From the NCBI GenBank assembly GCA_011042705.1, contig DRBW01000064.1, forward strand, positions 1 through 7,872: a DNA stretch of 7,872 nucleotides, given 5' to 3'. Source of the stretch: Caldifarciminota bacterium. Its GTDB lineage: Bacteria > Hydrothermota > Hydrothermia > B15-G9 > DRBW01. Each line of letters begins with the position of its first letter. Within the stretch, counting starts at the first letter, position 1. Position numbers and translations under genes: made by a program. The notes under the pieces were generated by a model, which was given only the letters and a program-made list of their open reading frames with translations, did not search any database and had not been told where the DNA came from. Of this stretch, positions 1 to 5,117 are shown one piece after another.

Positions 1-104
1 ACTTCGAACCCCTTGCGGCGAAGCGCCCTTATGAGGGGAGTGTCGAGAAGGACATCGCCGATCATCCTGGTCCTGATTATGAGCACCCCGGGCTTCTTCG
101 ACAC
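1..104 (-). CDS. Glycosyltransferase family 9 (heptosyltransferase-like), N-terminal fragment
   Basis: Only the first 34 codons lie in the window; the rest continues past base 1. The translation begins VSKKPGVLIIRTRMIGDVLL and continues DTPLIRALRRKGFE. This matches the start of family 9 glycosyltransferases, where a short beta strand is followed by an invariant G-D and then a T-P-L-I-R-A-L-R stretch. Known members transfer heptose or related sugars from nucleotide sugars onto the lipopolysaccharide core at the cytoplasmic face of the inner membrane. The GTG at 104 is the only plausible start, because an in-frame TAA lies four codons upstream. No Shine-Dalgarno sequence is at a usable distance (the nearest purine run is about 21 nt away). 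The gene points away from the dockerin gene. Family is fairly sure; the exact sugar cannot be told. Confidence 0.72.
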   Translation of the reverse strand, partial: MSKKPGVLIIRTRMIGDVLLDTPLIRALRRKGFE

Positions 105-110
105 GAAGAA

Positions 111-116
111 ATTTTA
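111..116 (-). promoter_or_regulatory. Candidate -10 box for the glycosyltransferase gene
   Basis: On the minus strand TAAAAT ends 6 nt before the GTG start, which would put transcription initiation at about the start codon itself. No convincing -35 box lies 16-18 nt further upstream. This is a weak call, supported mainly by the same arrangement at sufS, prfB and ogg in this window. Confidence 0.25.
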
Positions 117-173
117 AACCACGCACTCCCTCGATTCAGCAGGCCCAACCGTGAACCAGGGAGGCATATGCGG

Positions 174-202
174 TTGATTTTACAGCGTCCTCCCGTTATT
201 TA
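174..202 (+). promoter_or_regulatory. Weak candidate promoter of the dockerin gene
   Basis: TTGATT (174-179) is followed after 17 nt by TATTTA (197-202), within an AT-rich patch that also contains TTTAAAT. The start codon is 30 nt downstream, leaving room for a leader with a Shine-Dalgarno site. The -10 match is poor. The rest of the 105-232 intergenic region shows nothing else recognisable. Confidence 0.3.
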
Positions 203-220
203 AATAGGTTAGCCTTCAAA

Positions 221-226
221 AGGAGG
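221..226 (+). promoter_or_regulatory. Shine-Dalgarno site that decides the start of the dockerin gene
   Basis: AGGAGG lies directly against the ATG at 227 (0 nt spacing) but 6 nt before the in-frame ATG at 233. Normal spacing is 5-9 nt, so the start is 233, two codons shorter than the longest reading. Confidence 0.75.
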
Positions 227-232
227 ATGAAG

Positions 233-1789
233 ATGAAGAGGCTTTCACCAGCGCAATGGGCTCCAGCCCTCTTTTCCCTCTTCTTATTGATTCCCATTGG
301 GCTTTATGGTGCCCACGGCCTGCTCCTGAATGGCTCCGACGAGGCAACTCTGAGCTACGGTGACACCCTCCTTCTCAGTGTGATGCCCGAGAGCGAGGGG
401 GCAGAGGTTAAAATACTTCTCTTTGCCGATGTGAACGGCGACGGCGCGGCCGACCCCGATGAACCCTTACTGAGCAAGCTGCAGGTGAAAGATGGGGGGC
501 CCTTCGACGAGGATGAGAGCGCCGACGGACAGATAGAGAGCGCTGTCGACGTCAGCCGGCTCGGTTATGTCTGTGGCGATTTCGTCATTGTGGCCCTTGA
601 TGCCGGCATTTCAGACACCGCTCTCCTCCACCTCCTTCCGGTCAGCTCATCTCTGACTATATCGGGAACAGTGACGGTTCCGCCCGACGTGGGAGGCATC
701 ACGATTTTCGTCGCCCGCCAGGTCGAGGACACCTCGGCGGTGATCGCCTTCCGCGATTTCTTCGGAACTTATACCGATGGAAACGGTCACTTCAACTTTG
801 CGGTTCCCGATGAATTTTACGGCGACACCTTTTACCTTCTCCCTATCGACATCGCGGGATATCTCCAGGATTACGTCAGCCCCGAACTCCTGACGGACAC
901 ATTGATCCTCACAGGTCCCATCTCTGGCCTGACGGTGAGTTTCACCCCCAATGACAACACGCAGGTGAGCGGAAACATAAGGGACGAAAACGGCGATGCC
1001 CTGCCGGACATATCGAGGGCCCTCTTTGTGGGGGCCGCCTTCACCCTCTTCGACACCACTGCCTATGCCGCTTCTATCTGGTCATCTCCGGGCTATTATT
1101 CCAGGAACCTCAAGAGCGAATGGGGGTCTTTCTGGGAGATATATCTGGATGTGAGCGCCATGTACCCGCATTATCTCACGCCTCCTCCCCAGCTGACCCT
1201 CATCCTGGGGTCCGGCTCCTCGCAGGTGGACTTCCCCGTTTATCAGGCCGACGACAGCATCAGGGGCCACGTCTATGTGAACGATGATCCTGCCGATGAG
1301 ATAAGGATCTTTGCCGAGGGCTATTCCGGCAACGATACCATAGGCAGCAATTTCACCCAGTCCTATTCCGACGGGAGATATACCCTTTTCGTGGCGTCGG
1401 AAGCTGACAGCTACCGGGTCTACATTGATACCCTCGGCCTTCCGCCCTATGCGACCGTTGAACCCGAATATCAGATCGTTCCCCCTGGAGCCTCCGATGT
1501 GGACTTCCACATAACTATCAGGGTTCCCGGCGATGCTAACGGCGACGGAATTGTCAATCCCGTCGATCTCGTCTTCCTCGCAAACTACCTGTACGGGGGT
1601 GGAGACCCGCCCGATCCCCTGTGGCTCGGCGATGAGAACTGCGACGGCTCTCTGGACAACGCGGATCTCATGTATCTGGGAAACTACCTCTATGCCGGCG
1701 GCCCGGAGCCCGTCCCCTGCTTTCCCGGAAGGAAACGGGGAAAACACGGCCTGGTTTTGCTGAACTTACCCTCAGGGTTTTTGCGCTGA
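233..1789 (+). CDS. Secreted multidomain protein with EF-hand loop and C-terminal dockerin type I-like repeats
   Basis: A 518-residue protein of unknown function, almost certainly exported. Residues 1-29 form a signal peptide: two basic residues, then a hydrophobic core through FSLFLLIPIGLYG; the cleavage site is unclear. Residues 66-77 (DVNGDGAADPDE) are a perfect EF-hand calcium loop, with D, N, D, G, D and E at positions 1, 3, 5, 6, 9 and 12. The middle holds segments starting SGTVTV (144), SGNIRDENGDALPD (246) and RGHVYVNDDPADE (344) that resemble carboxypeptidase-regulatory-like beta-sandwich repeats. Residues 433-490 contain two dockerin type I-like calcium repeats. Three cysteines (114, 470, 496) are present. 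The protein ends in an unusual basic then hydrophobic tail. It is probably a surface or extracellular adhesive or structural protein; no catalytic domain is visible. It converges on ogg with a 3 bp gap. Confidence 0.88.
   Translation: MKRLSPAQWAPALFSLFLLIPIGLYGAHGLLLNGSDEATLSYGDTLLLSVMPESEGAEVKILLFADVNGDGAADPDEPLLSKLQVKDGGPFDEDESADGQIESAVDVSRLGYVCGDFVIVALDAGISDTALLHLLPVSSSLTISGTVTVPPDVGGITIFVARQVEDTSAVIAFRDFFGTYTDGNGHFNFAVPDEFYGDTFYLLPIDIAGYLQDYVSPELLTDTLILTGPISGLTVSFTPNDNTQVSGNIRDENGDALPDISRALFVGAAFTLFDTTAYAASIWSSPGYYSRNLKSEWGSFWEIYLDVSAMYPHYLTPPPQLTLILGSGSSQVDFPVYQADDSIRGHVYVNDDPADEIRIFAEGYSGNDTIGSNFTQSYSDGRYTLFVASEADSYRVYIDTLGLPPYATVEPEYQIVPPGASDVDFHITIRVPGDANGDGIVNPVDLVFLANYLYGGGDPPDPLWLGDENCDGSLDNADLMYLGNYLYAGGPEPVPCFPGRKRGKHGLVLLNLPSGFLR
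1529..1702 (+). repeat. Tandem dockerin-type calcium-binding repeats within the secreted protein
   Basis: Two related units are encoded here. The first, residues 433-454, reads GDANGDGIVNPVDLVFLANY; the second, residues 466-487, reads GDENCDGSLDNADLMYLGNY. Each has D-x-N-x-D-G and a D at loop position 12, followed by a helix ending L-x-N-Y-L-Y and a Gly/Pro-rich linker. In cellulosomes such pairs bind cohesins, but in many uncultivated bacteria they occur in secreted proteins with no known cohesin partner. No cohesin is visible in this window. Confidence 0.85.
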
Positions 1790-1792
1790 TTT

Positions 1793-2647
1793 TCACACCT
1801 GGAGCTCTCTTCTGGCCCAGTAATAGAGGTAGAGCTGCGCGAGCCCCATATAGCTCCCGAAATGGGAGAGAAGGAAGGTTCTGATCCTCGAGGGAGGCAC
1901 CCTGTCGCCCCGGAAATACAGCTTCTCCAGCACCCTGTTGATCCAGACATCTCTCGGGAAAACGTCCATCTTGGAAAAGGCATACAGGAGAACGCAATCG
2001 GCGATCTTGTCCCCTACACCCTTTATTTTCTTGAGGAATTCCCTCCCCTCATCGGCACCGTTGTTCCTCACGATTTCCTCCCAATCCGGATTCTCGGTGA
2101 CAAACCTCGCCGCATTGATTATGTGAGAGGCCCTGAACCCGACCCCAAGCTCCCTGAGCGCTCTTTCTCCCGCCTCGAGGAGGGCCTCTGGTTCCGGAAA
2201 ACTATAGTATATTTTCCCCTGGAACTCCTGGGGTTCCCCGAAGCTCGAGGAAAGCTTTTCCACAAGCCCCTTAATCCTGGGAATGTTGTTGTTGGCAGAA
2301 ATTATGAACGAAACAAGGGTCTCCCAGGGTTCCTGCCTGAGCAGCCTGAGTCCCCTGTACTTCTCGATCGCTGAGTGGATGTAAGGGTCGACATCGATGG
2401 CCTCCAGAGCTCTCTCCAGGTCGAGATCGGCCATGAAATAGTTCTTGAACCATTCGATAACGCCCTCTTCTCTGTTGGAGAGAATAAGAATGGCTTTTCC
2501 CTCTTTCTTTATGTTGACCACCCGCCTATCGACGACTCCTGTAAAGCCCCTGGAAGATACCGTCCAGCGAAAGGCCTGGCCGCTATCGAAGGTATAGAAG
2601 AAATTTATATTCCCGGGGTCTTCGATAAGCCTGAGGACGTCCTCCAT
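1793..2647 (-). CDS. ogg: 8-oxoguanine DNA glycosylase/AP lyase, OGG1 type
   Basis: A 284-residue bifunctional base-excision repair enzyme that removes 8-oxoguanine and nicks the abasic site. The N-terminal OGG domain shows SGQAFRW (22-28), as in human OGG1 (SGQSFRW). The PWETLVSFIISANNNIPRI stretch (107-125) matches the OGG1 segment with its N-N-N signature. The helix-hairpin-helix (KGVGDKIADC, 209-218) carries the catalytic lysine K214, and FPRDVWI (230-236) carries the catalytic aspartate D233. The reading frame is open upstream to 2914, but that part overlaps sufS and lacks homology; the ATG at 2647 places SGQAFRW at the usual distance from the N-terminus. No Shine-Dalgarno precedes this ATG. 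An AlkA-type 3-methyladenine glycosylase is less likely given SGQAFRW and the catalytic lysine. Single gene, divergent from sufS. Confidence 0.9.
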   Translation of the reverse strand: MEDVLRLIEDPGNINFFYTFDSGQAFRWTVSSRGFTGVVDRRVVNIKKEGKAILILSNREEGVIEWFKNYFMADLDLERALEAIDVDPYIHSAIEKYRGLRLLRQEPWETLVSFIISANNNIPRIKGLVEKLSSSFGEPQEFQGKIYYSFPEPEALLEAGERALRELGVGFRASHIINAARFVTENPDWEEIVRNNGADEGREFLKKIKGVGDKIADCVLLYAFSKMDVFPRDVWINRVLEKLYFRGDRVPPSRIRTFLLSHFGSYMGLAQLYLYYWARRELQV

Positions 2648-2654
2648 ATTTTTA

Positions 2655-2660
2655 ATTTTA
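2655..2660 (-). promoter_or_regulatory. Candidate -10 box of ogg
   Basis: On the minus strand TAAAAT ends 7 nt before the ogg ATG, suggesting a transcript with little or no leader. The expected -35 position is only a T-run (2678-2683). A purine-rich GGAGGAG is present farther upstream (within 2704-2711), but no normal start codon follows it at the right distance. Confidence 0.3.
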
Positions 2661-2690
2661 AAGCCAGAAACCCGGTGAAAAAAGTGAGGG

Positions 2691-2722
2691 TTGATAAAAT
2701 ATGACTCCTCCAATACTATAAT
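2691..2722 (+). promoter_or_regulatory. Candidate sigma-70-type promoter of sufS
   Basis: A perfect -10 box TATAAT lies at 2717-2722, and TTGATA at 2691-2696 could serve as -35, though the 20 nt spacer is longer than ideal (TACTAT at 2714-2719 would give 17). Initiation 6-8 nt after TATAAT falls at 2728-2730, only 2-4 nt before the sufS ATG. The 84 bp region is shared with the divergent ogg promoter. Confidence 0.5.
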
Positions 2723-2731
2723 ACTGCAGCT

Positions 2732-3964
2732 ATGTCCGGATATCCCGATATATCGAGTATCAGAGAGGACTTCCCCATATTGAAAAGGAAAATAGAGGGA
2801 CATCCCCTCGTATATCTCGATAACGCCGCCACCACCCAGAAGCCGCGCCAGGTAATCGACACCATCAGGCGGTTCTACGAATTCCACAACGCCAACATTC
2901 ACCGCGGAAAACACACGCTCTCGGAGGAGGCATCGGAACTATACGAAAAGATAAAGGAGAAAACCGCGAATTTCATAAATGCGGGGAGCTGGCGGGAAAT
3001 AGTTTTCACGAGGAACGCCACCGAGGCGATAAATCTCGTGGCATATTCCTATGGCGCCGAGTTCCTGAAGGAAGGCGACGAAATACTCCTCACGCTCATG
3101 GAGCACCACGCCAATATCGTGCCCTGGCAGATGCTCCAGGAGAAAAGGGGCGTCAGGCTCCGCTACATAAACATCGATAACGACGGGCTCCTCAGGATGG
3201 AGGAGTTTGAAGAAAAACTCAGCGAGAGGACAAAGCTCGTCTCGGTGGTTCACGTCTCCAACGTTCTCGGGGCAGTCAATCCCGTGAGGGATATCGCAGA
3301 AATGGCCCATCGCGTCGGCGCACTTGTCCTCATCGATGCTGCTCAGTCCGCGCCACATCTCCCTCTGAACGTGAGGGAAATAGACGCCGATTTCATGGTG
3401 TTCTCTTCCCACAAGATGCTTGGACCGACCGGCATCGGCGTTCTCTATGGAAAAGAGGAGATCCTCGATAAAATGCCTCCTTTTCTGAGGGGAGGCGACA
3501 TGATAAGCCGCGTTGAGCCCTTCAGGTCTTACTTCAAGGAGATACCCTGGAAGTTCGAGGCTGGCACTCCCGATATCTGCGGGGCTATAGGCTTTGGGGC
3601 TGCCATCGACTACCTGGAGAAGATCGGGATGGAGAAAGTTGAAGCCTGGGACAGGCACCTTGTAGGGATAGCCTACGAGCTTCTATCGGAGATCCCCGGG
3701 CTGCGAATAATCGGGCCCGAGGACCGTGTAGGTGCTCTCTCCTTTCTTCTGGGGGAGCTTGACACCGAAAGGATAGCTTCATTTCTCAATTCACGAGGCA
3801 TCAGCATAAGGGAGGGATGCCACTGCGCCCAGCCCCTGCACAGGAGCCTGGGGCTCTGGGGAACGGCCAGGGCAAGTTTCTACATCTACAACACCGAGGA
3901 GGAGGTTATCAGGTTAAGAGATGCCCTACTGGAACTCGCGAAGATCGAGGGTATCCCTGAATAG
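2732..3964 (+). CDS. sufS: Cysteine desulfurase, SufS type (group II)
   Basis: A 410-residue PLP enzyme that takes sulfur from L-cysteine, leaving alanine and an enzyme persulfide for Fe-S cluster assembly in the cytoplasm. Fold type I aminotransferase features are clear: LDNAATTQKP (29-38), EHHANIVPWQ (124-133), IDAAQSAPH (201-209, with the PLP-binding Asp202), and SSHKMLGPTG (225-234) with Schiff-base lysine K228. The persulfide-carrying loop reads REGCHCAQPLHRSLG (360-374); Cys365 aligns with the catalytic cysteine, and Cys363 is an extra one where most SufS proteins have His. Length is typical for the family (about 405-415). The ATG at 2732 has no Shine-Dalgarno; the N-terminus IREDFPILKRK is the usual beginning. 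No sufBCD or sufU lies beside it, so its partner proteins must be encoded elsewhere. It converges on coaD with a 9 bp gap and stops with TAG. Confidence 0.95.
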   Translation: MSGYPDISSIREDFPILKRKIEGHPLVYLDNAATTQKPRQVIDTIRRFYEFHNANIHRGKHTLSEEASELYEKIKEKTANFINAGSWREIVFTRNATEAINLVAYSYGAEFLKEGDEILLTLMEHHANIVPWQMLQEKRGVRLRYINIDNDGLLRMEEFEEKLSERTKLVSVVHVSNVLGAVNPVRDIAEMAHRVGALVLIDAAQSAPHLPLNVREIDADFMVFSSHKMLGPTGIGVLYGKEEILDKMPPFLRGGDMISRVEPFRSYFKEIPWKFEAGTPDICGAIGFGAAIDYLEKIGMEKVEAWDRHLVGIAYELLSEIPGLRIIGPEDRVGALSFLLGELDTERIASFLNSRGISIREGCHCAQPLHRSLGLWGTARASFYIYNTEEEVIRLRDALLELAKIEGIPE

Positions 3965-3973
3965 GGACGGACT

Positions 3974-4501
3974 TCAGTCGTGTTCCAGCGAGGGCCCTTT
4001 TTCGCCGAGCTTTCCCCTCAGTACTTCGAGCCTTCGGGCGACCACCTCCGGGACCATGGTGCTGACATCGCCGCCCAGGTACACGATCTCCTTGACAAGG
4101 CTGGATGAGATATAGGCGTATTTTTCGCTTGGAATCAGAAAAATCGTCTCTATCTCCGGAGCCATCCTCCTGTTCATCCAGGCCATCTTGAACTCGTATT
4201 CGAAATCAGAGACAGCCCGAAGGCCCCTTATTATAGCTCTGGCGCCGTGTTTTCTGGCGAAATCTACGAGAAGCCCTTTCAGCCTCTCCACCCGGACGCC
4301 TTCAAGGCCCTCGGTGGCAGTCACGATCAACTCAATTCTCTCATCTATGGGCAGAAGGGGTTCCTTGTTCAGGGAATCCGCTACGGCCACGATCACGTCG
4401 CGGAAAAGGCTGTGAGCCCGCCTTATTATGTCGAGATGTCCCAGTGTAATCGGGTCAAAACTACCGGGATAAACGACCAAAGAAGAGAAGCGCTGTGTCA
4501 C
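3974..4501 (-). CDS. coaD: Phosphopantetheine adenylyltransferase
   Basis: A 175-residue enzyme that transfers AMP from ATP to 4'-phosphopantetheine, the penultimate step of coenzyme A synthesis. The nucleotidyltransferase signature YPGSFDPITLGH (11-22) holds the T-x-G-H motif (T19, H22). IRGLRAVSDFEYEF (91-104) and ISSSLVKEIVYLGGDVS (131-147) are the other family blocks, the latter with the S-S-S-x-(V) signature. Length is slightly above the usual 160-165 because of a C-terminal extension ending SLEHD. The start is a GTG at 4501, placed by a strong Shine-Dalgarno 9 nt upstream. It overlaps the end of rsmD by 41 bp and is likely co-transcribed and translationally coupled with it; the rsmD-coaD pair is conserved in many bacteria. 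Confidence 0.96.
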   Translation of the reverse strand: MTQRFSSLVVYPGSFDPITLGHLDIIRRAHSLFRDVIVAVADSLNKEPLLPIDERIELIVTATEGLEGVRVERLKGLLVDFARKHGARAIIRGLRAVSDFEYEFKMAWMNRRMAPEIETIFLIPSEKYAYISSSLVKEIVYLGGDVSTMVPEVVARRLEVLRGKLGEKGPSLEHD

Positions 4502-5018
4502 CGAGTTTCACCTCCTTCTCGAGCTCGAGGCTCGAAATTCCTTTTATTTCCCTGTCTTTCCACCTCAATTCAAGAACGAAAAGCCCTTCCTTCTCTAAAA
4601 CCTCCCCCACCAGGTCGAAAAACTCGGGAGAGAGCTGGAGGTCGTAGGGAGGATCGGCGAAAACGAAGTCGAATTTATCCCCGCGCTCCCTGAGCTCCCT
4701 GAGAAATTTGAGGGCCTCCCTCCTCACCGCCTTCGCCCGATCCCCGTATCCGAGCTTCCTGGCGTTTTCCATTATGGAAAGGACGGCATTCCGGGATCTG
4801 TCGACGAAGACCACTTCCGAAGCACCCCGCGAAAGCGCCTCGAATCCCACCGCGCCCGAGCCGGCGAAAAGCTCCAGCATCCTGCGGTTAACTATCCAGG
4901 GGCCGAGGCGGTCGAAAAGCGACCTTTTAACGAGAGACTGCGTGGGCCTGATCCCACGCGGAGCTTTAAGCTTGAAACCTCTTTTCTCGCCTCCCTGGAT
5001 CTCGATTCCCGATTTCAT
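4461..5018 (-). CDS. rsmD: 16S rRNA (guanine966-N2)-methyltransferase
   Basis: A 185-residue S-adenosylmethionine-dependent methyltransferase that modifies G966 of 16S rRNA in the assembling 30S subunit. The SAM-binding motif I is LELFAGSGAVGFEALSRGA (48-66), followed by an acidic strand end FVDRSRNAV (71-79). The catalytic motif is DFVFADPPYDL (117-127) with D-P-P-Y at 122-125, typical of N2-guanine and N6-adenine methyltransferases. The N-terminal GGEKRGFKLKAPRGIRPTQS block matches the family's G-x-x-x-G-R-x-L-x-x-P-x-G-x-R-P-T pattern. The frame is open back to 5099, but the ATG at 5018 gives the normal family length and is preceded by GAGAGG at 5 nt spacing. First gene of the rsmD-coaD unit; stop is TAG. 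Confidence 0.94.
   Translation of the reverse strand: MKSGIEIQGGEKRGFKLKAPRGIRPTQSLVKRSLFDRLGPWIVNRRMLELFAGSGAVGFEALSRGASEVVFVDRSRNAVLSIMENARKLGYGDRAKAVRREALKFLRELRERGDKFDFVFADPPYDLQLSPEFFDLVGEVLEKEGLFVLELRWKDREIKGISSLELEKEVKLGDTALLFFGRLSR
4511..4516 (-). promoter_or_regulatory. Shine-Dalgarno site of coaD inside rsmD
   Basis: The minus strand reads GAAGGAGGTGA, a near-perfect anti-16S complement, with AGGAGG ending 9 nt before the GTG at 4501. This supports GTG over the later in-frame TTG at 4480. The site sits within the last codons of rsmD. Confidence 0.85.
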
Positions 5019-5043
5019 ACCGACCTCTCCCTTTTCCTCAGGA

Positions 5044-5072
5044 ATGATATCAAGTCCGTGCGTTCCTGTCAA
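5044..5072 (-). promoter_or_regulatory. Sigma-70-type promoter of rsmD-coaD
   Basis: On the minus strand a perfect -35 TTGACA (5072-5067) is followed by a 17 nt spacer and -10 TATCAT (5049-5044, one mismatch). Initiation near 5037 would leave a leader of about 19 nt carrying the GAGAGG Shine-Dalgarno of rsmD. This is the best promoter in the window. Confidence 0.75.
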
Positions 5073-5077
5073 CCGTC

Positions 5078-5107
5078 TGGACACCGGGCTTCGGCACAAG
5101 TTATAAT
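5078..5107 (+). promoter_or_regulatory. Sigma-70-type promoter of prfB-ftsX-envC
   Basis: TGGACA (5078-5083, one mismatch to TTGACA) is followed by an 18 nt spacer and a perfect TATAAT (5102-5107). Initiation at about 5113-5115 leaves only 3-5 nt before the prfB ATG. The -35 box lies 5 bp from the -35 of the divergent rsmD promoter. Confidence 0.7.
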
Positions 5108-5117
5108 AAAAACAACA

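Noticed and set aside
1..200. Plus-strand open frames through the first 200 bases
   Set aside because: The minus strand gives a clear family 9 glycosyltransferase start; the plus frames have no recognisable content.
1082..1747. Long minus-strand open frame (221 codons) within the dockerin gene
   Set aside because: It is antisense to a protein with clear signal peptide and calcium repeats, and its translation shows no recognisable domain.
1769..1782. CCCTCAGGG followed by a T-run as an intrinsic terminator
   Set aside because: The stem is only 3-4 bp with a tiny loop and lies inside the coding sequence; it may be chance.
2648..2914. 89-residue N-terminal extension of the ogg reading frame
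   Set aside because: It overlaps the well-supported sufS start and its promoter, shows no OGG1 similarity, and the ATG at 2647 gives a normal N-terminus.
2939..3658. Long minus-strand open frame (239 codons) within sufS
   Set aside because: It is a mirror of sufS codon structure with no family features.
3989..4003. GGGCCC followed by five T as a terminator between sufS and coaD
   Set aside because: A self-complementary hexamer without a loop cannot form a proper hairpin, and it lies in coaD codons.
4247..4693. Plus-strand open frame (148 codons) across coaD and rsmD
   Set aside because: Both strands cannot be coding here; coaD and rsmD are certain, and this translation is low-complexity and basic.
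5019..5099. 27-residue N-terminal extension of rsmD
   Set aside because: It would cover the promoter TTGACA/TATCAT and exceeds the family length; the ATG at 5018 has a good Shine-Dalgarno.
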